A stretch of DNA of 64,000 nt from an uncultured Flavobacteriaceae bacterium (GTDB lineage Bacteria > Bacteroidota > Bacteroidia > Flavobacteriales > Flavobacteriaceae): contig CALDYU010000002.1 in assembly GCA_937944485.1 (NCBI GenBank), positions 186,001 to 250,000 of the forward strand. Direction: 5' to 3'. The notes under the pieces are model-generated. The model saw only the letters and a list, made by a program, of their open reading frames with translations, made no database searches and was not told the origin of the DNA. A program made the position numbers and the translations under genes. Positions within the stretch are counted from its first letter, which is position 1; every line of letters begins with the position of its first letter. Below, piece after piece: positions 18,172-26,859 of this stretch.

Positions 18172-18886
18172 GAAATTCTTGAATTGAATTCGTAAGTAAT
18201 TGATAAACTTTTTTGTGCGTTTTATTTTGAAGTTGCTCTAAATGCCGTGTTATGGTTTGTTTGTCATTTCGAATGGCAGGTCCTGTTTGCATTTTAGATG
18301 GGTCATGCTGAAGCACTTTAGCTGCCGTTTCGGTAATTAGCGGTTTTACAATCTCAAAAGAAACTTCATTTGCTTCACAAATTGTTTGGCTTATTTGATA
18401 CAAATGATTGGCAAAATTATTAGCAAAAACCGCGGCTAGGTGTAGCGATCTTCTTTGATCACTTGAAATTCGAAATACCTTTTTCGAAATGTTTTTTGCC
18501 AATTTTTCAAGTAATTTTATATCTGTATTTTTTTCAGCTTCAATACAAATGGGCACCTCTGAAAAATCAACTTTTCTTTCTTTCGAAAAGGTTTGTAGTG
18601 GGTAGAAAACCCCGCGCCGCTGATTGGAAATTGCTGATATATTTACGGAGCCCGAAGTATGCACCAGGAGTAGCCCATTACCTTTGAGTTTCTGAGCGAC
18701 ACTTTCTATGGCATCGTCGCTGATCGTAAGTATATATATATCTGATATATTCTTTTTTACTTCTTTTATTAAGGAAGGACTTCTTCCGGACAACACTTGA
18801 ATTACTTGAACTTCATTCGTTTTCGAAAATGCTTTTTGTAAATGTTGCGAAACGGTGCCAGTGCCTATAAGTGTAATAGTTAACAT
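18155..18886 (-). CDS. Rossmann-like / DUF2520 oxidoreductase family protein
   Basis: Protein of 243 aa with an N-terminal NAD(P)-binding motif (ITLIGTGTVSQHLQKAF, glycine-rich GxGxxx) and a C-terminal helical DUF2520 domain (HLAAVFANNFANHLYQI ... VLQHDPSKMQTGPAIRND), resembling 6-phosphogluconate dehydrogenase-type or pyrroline-5-carboxylate reductase-like folds. The reaction is unknown. The gene is 16 nt downstream of the Crp/Fnr gene and overlaps the KdsC-like gene, a gene order conserved in many Flavobacteriia as far as I know. Confidence 0.85.
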   Translation of the reverse strand: MLTITLIGTGTVSQHLQKAFSKTNEVQVIQVLSGRSPSLIKEVKKNISDIYILTISDDAIESVAQKLKGNGLLLVHTSGSVNISAISNQRRGVFYPLQTFSKERKVDFSEVPICIEAEKNTDIKLLEKLAKNISKKVFRISSDQRRSLHLAAVFANNFANHLYQISQTICEANEVSFEIVKPLITETAAKVLQHDPSKMQTGPAIRNDKQTITRHLEQLQNKTHKKVYQLLTNSIQEFHGKKL

Positions 18887-18902
18887 AGCACGAAATTAGC
18901 GA

Positions 18903-19487
18903 TTACATAATAATCTTATGGTTTTCAAGCATAAGTATTTTTTGAGTTTCTAATTTTTTTACAACTCTAATTACTGTTTCCACCCGCAAGCCAGTAAGCT
19001 CAGCAATCTGTTGTCTAGTTAGGTCAACTGTAAAAGAACTTTTATTGCTTTGCTTTCTTAAGTATTGTAGTAGGGTAAGAATACGATGATCAGGCGGGTA
19101 CACAGAAATTTCTCTTCCTATCATCGCCTTATAAGCAAGTCTTTTACAAAGCATTGATGTGAATTCAAGATGTATGTCATTATTTTCTTTTAAAAGCAAA
19201 AGAAATTGCTTTTTCGATAATTTATACAACTTAGAATATTGAACAGCCATAGCACCTGCTGGGTATTCAAAATTACCGAGAAGTGGAGGTTCTCCAAAAC
19301 TTTGTCCTGCTACAAACATACCTTGCACAAATTCTTTACCAGTTTCTGTCAGGTTGTACATTTTAACTTGCCCTGACAAAATTTGATAATAAAAATTTGC
19401 TTTTCCACCTTCACTGAATAAAGATTCATTCTTATTCAGTTCTATTTCTTTGGCTTCATAAGAGAGAAGTACATCTTTTTCTATCAT
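18903..19487 (-). CDS. Crp/Fnr family transcriptional regulator
   Basis: Regulator of 194 aa: cyclic-nucleotide-binding-like beta roll (about 10-120; FSEGGKANFYYQILSGQVKMYN ... GQSFGEPPLL) and a winged helix-turn-helix (about 140-194; LTRQQIAELTGLRVETVIRVVKKLE). It has only one Cys (SMLCKRL), so it lacks the four-Cys iron-sulfur cluster of true FNR. It heads a minus-strand run through MscS and is divergent from a truncated haemoglobin unit. An FNR-like palindrome sits 8 bp before its start codon. A redox, NO or haem-type signal is likely but inferred. Confidence 0.9.
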   Translation of the reverse strand: MIEKDVLLSYEAKEIELNKNESLFSEGGKANFYYQILSGQVKMYNLTETGKEFVQGMFVAGQSFGEPPLLGNFEYPAGAMAVQYSKLYKLSKKQFLLLLKENNDIHLEFTSMLCKRLAYKAMIGREISVYPPDHRILTLLQYLRKQSNKSSFTVDLTRQQIAELTGLRVETVIRVVKKLETQKILMLENHKIIM

Positions 19488-19494
19488 TTTGTGA

Positions 19495-19540
19495 TATGAT
19501 TCAAATCATAAAATTAAAGTATTACCTCGTATTAGTTTTG
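19495..19540 (+). promoter_or_regulatory. FNR-like palindrome and -7 element between crp and the haemoglobin unit
   Basis: A 16-bp palindrome (TATGATT-CA-AATCATA, 19495-19510) contains TGAT-TCAA-ATCA, the FNR/CRP half-site arrangement. On the plus strand TAGTTTTG (19533-19540) is a perfect -7 element, predicting a start near 19547, so the palindrome is centred at about -44, close to the class II activator position. No TTTG -33 element is present, as expected for an activated promoter. For the divergent crp gene the site is next to the start codon. Confidence 0.6.
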
Positions 19541-19564
19541 CTTCAACCTTGAAAATACAAAGCA

Positions 19565-19843
19565 ATGAATATTTATAATAATTTATTCCAAAGTTTTAAA
19601 TCATCTTATATGCTAATGATCCCGCTTTCGATTGTTTTTCAAAGTTGTTTTGGTTCCGTAGCCGCGCTTTATATTTTGATGAATAAGGGCTCTTTCATGC
19701 TTTTGCAATTGGCTTTGTGTATTACAGTAACAATGCTCTACAATGCTGCTATATTAGCACAGTTAAAACCTAATCTAGTGTTTCGGTTATTGATTTTAAG
19801 TCTTGTTCTTAATCTGTTACTTCTAGTAACTGCTTTAATATAA
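19565..19843 (+). CDS. Small membrane protein (92 aa), unknown
   Basis: Three hydrophobic segments (about 15-37, 43-64, 70-91) fill nearly the whole protein; there are no charged catalytic residues and few His or Cys. It lies 11 bp before the truncated haemoglobin ATG on the same strand and downstream of the FNR-like site, so the two are probably co-transcribed. I do not recognise the family. The context suggests a membrane partner in O2 or NO handling, which is inference only. Confidence 0.65.
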   Translation: MNIYNNLFQSFKSSYMLMIPLSIVFQSCFGSVAALYILMNKGSFMLLQLALCITVTMLYNAAILAQLKPNLVFRLLILSLVLNLLLLVTALI

Positions 19844-19854
19844 TTTTGATTCGA

Positions 19855-20247
19855 ATGAAAAAAGAAATAAGGACTCGTAAAGATGTTTTTGAATTGGTAA
19901 ATGTTTTTTACACGAAAATACGAGCTAATCAAGTGCTCGGTCCAATATTTGAAAAACATATTCAAAATTGGCCAAAGCATATTGAACGATTGACTGATTT
20001 TTGGGAGACAAATTTGTTTTTCGTTCGCAAATTTAAAGGCAATCCTTTGCTTAAACATCAAATTGTTGATGCCGCTTCAAATTACACCTTAGATGAAAAG
20101 CATTTTGGCATTTGGTTAAATCTTTGGTTTGAAACTTTAGATGACCTATTTCACGGTGAGAAAGTAAACATTGCTAAAAATAGGGCGCGCACAATGGGCA
20201 CCTTTTTTCATATTAATCTATTTAATGCACGCCCAAAAACTACTTAA
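19855..20247 (+). CDS. Group III truncated haemoglobin
   Basis: Globin of 130 aa starting at the ATG at 19855; an in-frame TTG at 19846 would add three residues and is less likely. The sequence fits the TrHb group III (Ctb-like) pattern: VFYTKIRANQVLGPIF, FWETNLFF, KGNPLLKHQIV and HFGIWLNLWFETLDDLF, with His68 and His83 as candidate haem-facing residues and a Trp-rich G/H region. Group III globins bind O2 and NO with high affinity and are often controlled by Crp/Fnr regulators such as NssR in Campylobacter, matching the divergent regulator here. Confidence 0.92.
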   Translation: MKKEIRTRKDVFELVNVFYTKIRANQVLGPIFEKHIQNWPKHIERLTDFWETNLFFVRKFKGNPLLKHQIVDAASNYTLDEKHFGIWLNLWFETLDDLFHGEKVNIAKNRARTMGTFFHINLFNARPKTT

Positions 20248-20250
20248 ACG

Positions 20251-20269
20251 CTCTTGTTAAGCACAAGAG
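20251..20269. terminator. Hairpin between convergent haemoglobin and His-rich lipoprotein genes
   Basis: CTCTTGT-TAAGC-ACAAGAG, a perfect 7-bp stem in the 9-bp convergent gap and overlapping the last codons of the minus-strand gene. It has no uridine tract on either side, so it may only weakly terminate or protect mRNA ends. Confidence 0.35.
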
Positions 20270-20634
20270 ACCGTAACGTCATGTCTGTGACTACTGTCAC
20301 GAGAAGATTCAATTACTAGTGTTTTTGTTGATTTTAGCGTTTCAAAATTAGCAGCTGTCAAGCTTACAGAATGGTTATGCCCTGAAGTACCTTGAATTGA
20401 ATATGTTTTTGCTACGCCAGCCTCGATATCATCTTTTGAAACTGCTAAGGTATGACCGTGGTTACTAGAGATTGAGGTAGCATTTGCTCCATTGGCAAGA
20501 CAGTCGGTACTGCTTGGGTTCTCTGGTTCAGGCACATTGGTAGTATCGTCATTTGAGCATCCTAACAATGCATAAGCAGGAATAGCCAATAAGGCTGCCC
20601 CAGTTGTTCTCTTGATAAAAGTTTTTCTATCCAT
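20257..20634 (-). CDS. Tat-type lipoprotein with three HxH motifs
   Basis: Protein of 125 aa. The N-terminus MDRKTFIKRTTGAALLA looks like a Tat-type signal lacking the second Arg of the twin pair (DRKTF), and it ends in the lipobox LLGC (Cys26). After a Pro/Asp linker comes a compact domain with three His pairs: H59xH61, H86xH88 and H116xH118, each in a repeated context (NHGHTL, SGHNHSV, SSHRHDV), and Cys45 and Cys124 that could form a disulfide. This pattern strongly suggests a metal-binding site, probably copper or zinc, outside the inner membrane. The domain occurs in other bacteria as uncharacterised proteins. Neighbours are the haemoglobin (convergent) and CcsBA (divergent, 200 bp away). 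Confidence 0.7.
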   Translation of the reverse strand: MDRKTFIKRTTGAALLAIPAYALLGCSNDDTTNVPEPENPSSTDCLANGANATSISSNHGHTLAVSKDDIEAGVAKTYSIQGTSGHNHSVSLTAANFETLKSTKTLVIESSRDSSHRHDVTVSCA

Positions 20635-20834
20635 GTTCTAACAATTTTTGAGGGTTAATTTTCTTTTCTGTCCTTAAAATACGAATAATTAGTCTTGCAA
20701 AATTTAACAACTTACTTTTTTAACATTTATAAGATTATGGTTTACTCAATTTTATCATTATAAATGAGGCCTAAAACACATTTTTTAAGTGTTTAAAACC
20801 ACAAAAAGATGGTATTTTTACATCCTGAAAATTA

Positions 20835-23800
20835 ATGCTACATCACATGATTGAATTGCTTAAGAAATTTTTCTTCTCCACACGTTTAATGGCTGTTCTT
20901 TTTTTTGTTTTTGGTTTTGCAATGGCAATTGGAACATTTGCAGAAAGTAAATATAGCACTGAAACTGCTCGCATATGGATATACAATGCACGATGGTTTG
21001 AGGCCATTATGGTTTTCTTCGTAATCAATTTTGTCGGTAATATGTTTCGCTACCGCTTATTACGTTGGGAGAAATGGCCTGTATTAGTGTTGCACCTTTC
21101 TTGGATACTTATTATTATAGGTGCTTTTGTAACCCGATATATTAGTTTCGAAGGTATGATGCCTATTCGTGAAGGGGCATCAGAGAAAGTATTTTATTCA
21201 GACAAAACTTTTCTTACAGCATTCATTGATGGTGGGCCTGAAAACCAGCGTCTTCGAAAGACCATCTCGCGTGATCTAATAGTGACACCAGAAGCCTTAA
21301 AGTCAGATTTGCCGTGGAATGAAGATTTCAAAGGTCAAGAATTTTCAATTTCTTATGTAGATTTTATTAAAGGTGCCAAAGAAGGTTTGATTCCCGATGA
21401 CAGCGGAAAGGAATTTTTGAAAATTGTGGAATCAGGTACGGGTCAACGTGAAGAACATTATTTAGAGAATCATAAAGTGAATGAAGTTCATAATCTATTA
21501 TTTGCTCTGAATAAACCTACCGCAGGTGCCATTAATCTTTTTATCACCGATTCTACCTATCAAATTCAATCTCCTTTTGCTGGCCAATTTATGCGAATGG
21601 CAGACCAGTTTAGAGGACAAGTGCAAAAAGATAGCCTTCAAGATTTTCAACCACGTTCACTTTATACTTTAGCGGGAATGCAGTTTGTTATTCCTGATCC
21701 CATGATTCGTGGTGTTTATGATGTTGTAGCACTCGAGGAAGATGAAATTACGGAACGTAGCCTATCCGCTTTGGTGGTACAGATCGCCTCAAAAGGAGAT
21801 ACGATTCAGAAGAAACTACTAGGAGGTAAGGGTGTTTCTAACTTCTCAGAAAAAATAAAGCTAGGAGGTTTGGACTTTTCGCTAGCCTACGGTTCTAAGG
21901 TCTATGAATTGCCTTTCCATGTTAAATTGAACGATTTCATCGCAGAGAAATACCCGGGCACCGAAACGGGCTATTCTTCTTTTATGAGTAAAGTGACGGT
22001 TGAAGATGAACGGTCGTTTGACTATGATATTTATATGAACAATATATTAGATCATAAGGGTTATCGATTTTTTCAATCTAGTTTCGATCCTGATGAAAAA
22101 GGAACAATACTGTCTGTAAATCATGATCAATGGGGTACGTGGATAACGTATTTGGGCTATTTTCTTCTTTACATTGGGTTAATGGGCATTATGTTTTTCG
22201 GGAAAACCCGTTTTAAAGATTTAACGCAGGCTTTAGATAAGTTAAAAGCTAAAAAAGCAGCTCTTTCTCTTGGCCTATGCCTTCTTAGTATTGCATCGGC
22301 AACGGGGCAAGAGCATTCCGAAGATGATGGGCATGATCATCGCAATGGGCCAACCCAAGAACAAATAGATTCACTTTTATTAAAGACTATCGTTTCTGAA
22401 AAACACGCTGAAGCTTTCGGCAAGCTGGTGATACAAGATAATGCGGGGCGTATGAAGCCTATAAACACCTTTTCTTCAGAGTTACTTCGAAAGCTAAGTT
22501 TGAAAGATAAATTTAAAGACTTAAACGCCGATCAAGTTTTTTTGTCTATGATCTTAAATCCTCCGGCTTGGTATAATACAGAGTTTATTGCAGTTGATAA
22601 AAAAGGGCAAAATGATAGTATTCGAAATGTATTAGGTATTCCGAAAGGACAAGAATACATGAAGGCGACAGATTTTTTTGATGCGAAGGGTGCTTATAAG
22701 TTAGAGCCTTTCTTGCGAGATGCAACTACAGCCTTAAGTCCTAATAAATTTCAACAAGACCTTAAAGATGCTAATATACGCCTAAGTCTTTTAGATCAAG
22801 CCTTAAGTGGTGGTATTGTAAAAATATTTCCGCTGATGAATCATGAAAATAATAAATGGGTGTCTGCGGTAGAATATAGAGGGGGGCAATACCAAGTTGC
22901 GGATACGCTTTACAGCAATTTCATTAAAAATGCGTTGCCTTATTATAAAATTTCTTTAAAAAAGGCAATTCAAAGCGGTGATTATTCAGAAGCAGATAAA
23001 TTACTGGCGGCTTTTAAAAAAAATCAGGTAAATCATGGCAGTGAAGTATTGCCTTCAGAGAATAAAATAAATACGGAGGTGATTTATAATAAGCTACACA
23101 TTTTTAATCTACTGTTTATGCTGTATGGGCTTGTTAGTGTTTTACTCTTTTTTGTGCTGATTTTTCAGATATTTAAAGAACGAGAAATATGGAAAGCCGC
23201 TGCGTATGTTTTAAAAGGAACAATTATCATATTTTTCTTATGGCACACCGCAGGTTTGATATTACGTTGGTATATTTCCGGGCATGCGCCATGGAGTGAT
23301 GCCTATGAAAGTATGTTATATGTTGCTTGGGCCACCATGGGAATGGGAATGCTTTTTATTAGAAAAAGTGTTATGACATTATCGGCAGCGGCTTTCGTAT
23401 GTTCAATGTTACTTGCCTTTGCGAATCAAAATTGGGTAGATCCTACAATAGGCAATTTAGTGCCTGTTTTAGATAGTTATTGGTTAATGATTCACGTAGC
23501 TGTTATTGTAGGCAGCTATGGACCTCTTACTGTAGGCATGATTTTAGGTGTTGTCTCTATGCTATTAATGATGTTGACCACTAAAAAGAACAAAAAAAGA
23601 ATGGAACTTAACCTGAAAGAGTTAACCATTATTAACGAATTGGTTCTAACTGTTGGTTTAGTAATGTTAACTATAGGTAACTTTTTAGGCGGCCAATGGG
23701 CAAATGAAAGTTGGGGGCGCTATTGGGGTTGGGATCCTAAAGAAACTTGGGCATTGATTTCAATTATGGTATACGCATTCATTATTCATACGCGATTGGT

Positions 23801-24026
23801 ACCAGGCTTACGGGGTAGATGGACCTTTAATTTCTTAAGTGTTTTAGGATACTGTAGTATCATGATGACTTATTTCGGAGTGAACTATTATTTGGTCGGA
23901 CTGCATAGTTACGGTCAAAGCGGCGGAGCGGCGGTTACACCAGATTATGTAAAGTATATTTTCTTTAGTATTTTTATTTTAGGCGGATTGAGTTGGTGGA
24001 GATACAAGGCCAATTACTTAAAATAG
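20835..24026 (+). CDS. ccsBA: Fused ResB-CcsA cytochrome c biogenesis protein (CcsBA)
   Basis: System II cytochrome c synthetase of 1063 aa, exporting haem and joining it to CxxCH of apocytochromes outside the inner membrane. The N-terminal ResB/CcsB part has membrane helices at about 12-34, 48-68, 78-98 and 440-460 with a large periplasmic domain between. The middle periplasmic region starts with an acidic His stretch (EHSEDDGHDH). The C-terminal CcsA part has about eight helices and the haem-binding tryptophan-rich motif WANESWGRYWGWDPKETWAL with conserved His residues (HTAGLILRWY, IHVAVIVGSYG, VGLHSYG). Fusion of the two is usual in Bacteroidota. It would serve the monohaem cytochrome encoded at 50.7 kb among others. 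Confidence 0.95.
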   Translation: MLHHMIELLKKFFFSTRLMAVLFFVFGFAMAIGTFAESKYSTETARIWIYNARWFEAIMVFFVINFVGNMFRYRLLRWEKWPVLVLHLSWILIIIGAFVTRYISFEGMMPIREGASEKVFYSDKTFLTAFIDGGPENQRLRKTISRDLIVTPEALKSDLPWNEDFKGQEFSISYVDFIKGAKEGLIPDDSGKEFLKIVESGTGQREEHYLENHKVNEVHNLLFALNKPTAGAINLFITDSTYQIQSPFAGQFMRMADQFRGQVQKDSLQDFQPRSLYTLAGMQFVIPDPMIRGVYDVVALEEDEITERSLSALVVQIASKGDTIQKKLLGGKGVSNFSEKIKLGGLDFSLAYGSKVYELPFHVKLNDFIAEKYPGTETGYSSFMSKVTVEDERSFDYDIYMNNILDHKGYRFFQSSFDPDEKGTILSVNHDQWGTWITYLGYFLLYIGLMGIMFFGKTRFKDLTQALDKLKAKKAALSLGLCLLSIASATGQEHSEDDGHDHRNGPTQEQIDSLLLKTIVSEKHAEAFGKLVIQDNAGRMKPINTFSSELLRKLSLKDKFKDLNADQVFLSMILNPPAWYNTEFIAVDKKGQNDSIRNVLGIPKGQEYMKATDFFDAKGAYKLEPFLRDATTALSPNKFQQDLKDANIRLSLLDQALSGGIVKIFPLMNHENNKWVSAVEYRGGQYQVADTLYSNFIKNALPYYKISLKKAIQSGDYSEADKLLAAFKKNQVNHGSEVLPSENKINTEVIYNKLHIFNLLFMLYGLVSVLLFFVLIFQIFKEREIWKAAAYVLKGTIIIFFLWHTAGLILRWYISGHAPWSDAYESMLYVAWATMGMGMLFIRKSVMTLSAAAFVCSMLLAFANQNWVDPTIGNLVPVLDSYWLMIHVAVIVGSYGPLTVGMILGVVSMLLMMLTTKKNKKRMELNLKELTIINELVLTVGLVMLTIGNFLGGQWANESWGRYWGWDPKETWALISIMVYAFIIHTRLVPGLRGRWTFNFLSVLGYCSIMMTYFGVNYYLVGLHSYGQSGGAAVTPDYVKYIFFSIFILGGLSWWRYKANYLK

Positions 24027-24195
24027 CTTGTATTTTTTTTATTTTAAAATAAATAATGCATCTTTATGCTATCATGAAGTTGTAAGAATTATGTTTTTTA
24101 TAGATGTCTTGGCGAACTTGCCTAAGTAGTAGTTGACCTCAGGTCGTGCTTTTTGATATCTTTTTTCTCTTTTTTTTCACATAATTCTGTATATA

Positions 24196-25605
24196 ATGAC
24201 AACATCTAATAAACTTACTCAAAACAAATTCTTCCGTTATTTCATTCAAGCTTTAACAGGTAAGGAAAATGAATTTACCTCTGGTAGCATACGAAAAGCG
24301 ATTTTCATGCTATCAATTCCTATGATTTTAGAAATGATGATGGAATCCATCTTCGCCATTGTTGATATCGCTTATGTGTCGCAAGTAAGCGTTAATGCTG
24401 TAGCTACGATTGGTTTAACTGAATCAGTAATCACTCTAATTTATGCCGTAGCGATAGGTCTAAGTATGGCAGCTACAGCCGTTGTAGCCCGAAGAATTGG
24501 TGAAAAAGACATCCAGGGTGCTAGAGAGGCTGCAGTGCAGGCCATTGCTCTTGGTGCCATTGTCGCCATTGTCGTGGGAGTATTTGGCTTCATATATGCA
24601 AAAGACATACTTGCATTAATGGGTGCATCATCAGAACTCATAGCCGAAGGCTATGGGTATACGCAACTTTTATTTGGGGGTAATATCACCATTTTACTGT
24701 TGTTTTTGATTAATGCCATCTTTCGAGGCGCAGGAAACGCCTCTGTTGCTATGTGGACTTTGGTGCTCTCGAATGGATTGAATATTATTCTAGATCCTAT
24801 ATTTATATTCGGATGGGGTCCTATTCCCGAATATGGTGTTATGGGAGCCGCTATTGCAACAAATATTGGTAGAGGAAGCGCTGTTATTTTTCAATTAGCA
24901 ATTCTATTTTTCGGATGGAGCAGTATGCAAATTAAAGTTAAGGACATGGTCTTAAACTTTAAAGTGATGCTGAATCTTGTTAAGGTTTCACTCGGAGGAA
25001 TTGCCCAATTTTTAATCGGCACTTCAAGCTGGGTCTTTTTAATGCGCATGATGGCCGAATTTGGCAGTGAAGTACTGGCAGGATATACGATTGCAATTCG
25101 AATAATGTTATTTACCCTTATGCCTTGTTGGGGTATGAGCAATGCCGCAGCAACTCTTGTTGGGCAAAATTTAGGAGCAAAAAAACCCGAACGGGCCGAA
25201 AAGTCAGTATGGAAAACTGGAAAGTATAATGCCTTTTTTATGGCAGCTGTCTCTATTATTTACCTTTTATTTGGACACGAATTAGTAACCCTATTTAATG
25301 ACAATGAGGTGGTGGTAAAAAATGGTGGACTTTGTCTACAGATAATAGCTATTGGCTACGTTTTCTATGCCTATGGAATGGTAGTTACACAAGCATTTAA
25401 TGGCGCGGGTGATACGGGTACCCCCACCAAAATTAATCTCATTGCCTTTTGGGCCTTTCAATTACCACTTGCTTACGTATCTGCGATAATTTTTGAACTT
25501 GGTGCTTTGGGTGTTTTTATTGCAATTACTGCAGCAGAAGTTCTCTTGGCCATCATCGCTATGGTTTGGTTTAGAAAAGGAAATTGGAAAAAGGTTCAGG
25601 TATAA
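24196..25605 (+). CDS. MATE family efflux transporter
   Basis: Inner-membrane cation-coupled drug/toxin exporter of 469 aa with 12 membrane helices in two MatE halves. Hallmarks: LSIPMILEMMMESIFAIVDIAYVSQV in the first helix pair, GAGNASVAMWTLVLSNGLNIILDPIFIFG in the first half, and TLVGQNLGAKKPERAEKSVWKTGKYN plus FNGAGDTGTPTKINL in the second. A 169-bp gap separates it from ccsBA, so it is probably a separate unit. Substrate unknown. Confidence 0.93.
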   Translation: MTTSNKLTQNKFFRYFIQALTGKENEFTSGSIRKAIFMLSIPMILEMMMESIFAIVDIAYVSQVSVNAVATIGLTESVITLIYAVAIGLSMAATAVVARRIGEKDIQGAREAAVQAIALGAIVAIVVGVFGFIYAKDILALMGASSELIAEGYGYTQLLFGGNITILLLFLINAIFRGAGNASVAMWTLVLSNGLNIILDPIFIFGWGPIPEYGVMGAAIATNIGRGSAVIFQLAILFFGWSSMQIKVKDMVLNFKVMLNLVKVSLGGIAQFLIGTSSWVFLMRMMAEFGSEVLAGYTIAIRIMLFTLMPCWGMSNAAATLVGQNLGAKKPERAEKSVWKTGKYNAFFMAAVSIIYLLFGHELVTLFNDNEVVVKNGGLCLQIIAIGYVFYAYGMVVTQAFNGAGDTGTPTKINLIAFWAFQLPLAYVSAIIFELGALGVFIAITAAEVLLAIIAMVWFRKGNWKKVQV

Positions 25606-25645
25606 CCAATTTTAGTAACTTTATCCTTCCAATTAAATAATTAAA

Positions 25646-26803
25646 ATGAACCGAATAAAGAAAGGTTTAAATACAATTTGCACGCATGTTGGAGAATTAA
25701 AAGATGAGCAATTTAAAGGTGCTGTTTCGCCGCTATACATGAGTAGTTCATATGCCTTTGAAGATGTGTCAATCAAAAGATACCCGAGATATTTTAATAC
25801 CCCCAACCAAGAGGCACTAAGTATTAAGATAGCAGCATTAGAACATGCAGAGGCAGCTTTGATATTTGGTAGTGGTATGGCCGCTATAAGTACTGCGCTT
25901 ATGGCTTTTCTTAAGGCAGGTGATCATATTGTGCTGCAACAGACCTTGTATGGAGGCACCTATAGTTTGGTAACCGAAACATTTGAAAAGTTTGGCATTT
26001 CGTATTCTTTTACAAAAGGTTGGGAAATAGACGATTTTGAAGCACAACTTAAAGAAAATACTAAGGCGATCTATATTGAAACACCATCAAACCCCTTATT
26101 GACAATAACTGATTTAACCGCCATTGCTAAACTTTGCAATAATAGGGGAGTAGTTTCAATAATCGATAACACCTTTGCGAGTCCGGTAAATCAGAACCCG
26201 ATAGACTTCGGAATTGATGTAGTTATCCACAGCGCTACAAAATATATGGGAGGTCATTCTGATATTTGCGCGGGTGCAGTTGCGGCTTCTGAGGAGCATA
26301 TTGAACGTATATTTGATTTGGCAAAAAACTTTGGTGGCAGTTTAAGTGATTATACGGTCTGGTTGCTTGAAAGGAGTATTAAGACCATGGGTTTACGTGT
26401 CAAGGCTCAAAATCAGAATGCACAACGGATGGCAGAATATCTTGAGCAACACGAGGCAATCAACAAAGTATATTATCCTGGTTTGCAATCTCATCCAAAT
26501 CATACGTTAGCTAAAGCTCAAATGCACGGTTTTGGTGGCATGATGTCTTTTGAACTTAAAGAGTATTTAGATGCAAAAAAATTTAGAAAGCACTTAAAAC
26601 TTATCAAATCCTCCATGAGTTTGGCGGGAGTAGAAAGTACGGTCATTTCGCCTGCGGAAACGTCTCATGCATTGATGAGTGCTAAAATAAGAGCCGAGCA
26701 AGGAATTAAAGATGGATTAATTCGTTTTTCTGTAGGTATTGAAGAACCTGAAGATCTTATTTCCGATTTAGAACAAGCCCTTAGTAAGGTGCAATTCAAG
26801 TAA
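25646..26803 (+). CDS. PLP-dependent Cys/Met metabolism enzyme (cystathionine gamma-synthase/lyase type)
   Basis: Fold-type I PLP enzyme of 385 aa. The PLP-binding motif is SATKYMGGHSD with Lys199 forming the Schiff base, Asp174 in SIIDNTFASP contacts the pyridine nitrogen, and FGSGMAAISTALMAF is the phosphate-binding loop; YPRYFNTPNQEALSIKIAALE is the substrate-loop region. The family covers cystathionine gamma-synthase, cystathionine gamma-lyase and methionine gamma-lyase, which cannot be separated by eye. It is 56 bp upstream of the bacillithiol deacetylase on the same strand, suggesting a role in supplying cysteine to bacillithiol. Confidence 0.9.
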   Translation: MNRIKKGLNTICTHVGELKDEQFKGAVSPLYMSSSYAFEDVSIKRYPRYFNTPNQEALSIKIAALEHAEAALIFGSGMAAISTALMAFLKAGDHIVLQQTLYGGTYSLVTETFEKFGISYSFTKGWEIDDFEAQLKENTKAIYIETPSNPLLTITDLTAIAKLCNNRGVVSIIDNTFASPVNQNPIDFGIDVVIHSATKYMGGHSDICAGAVAASEEHIERIFDLAKNFGGSLSDYTVWLLERSIKTMGLRVKAQNQNAQRMAEYLEQHEAINKVYYPGLQSHPNHTLAKAQMHGFGGMMSFELKEYLDAKKFRKHLKLIKSSMSLAGVESTVISPAETSHALMSAKIRAEQGIKDGLIRFSVGIEEPEDLISDLEQALSKVQFK

Positions 26804-26859
26804 GAAACAGGGTAACAATAAGTATAAATAATATCTAAATAAACGATCAAAAAAACTAT

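Noticed and set aside
19738-20061. 107-aa minus-strand frame across the small membrane gene and globin
   Set aside because: Antisense to two well-supported genes, no RBS, no recognisable motif.
24135-24145. Palindrome GACCT-C-AGGTC 50 bp before the MATE gene
   Set aside because: Only 5-bp arms and no matching promoter element around it, so not claimed as an operator.
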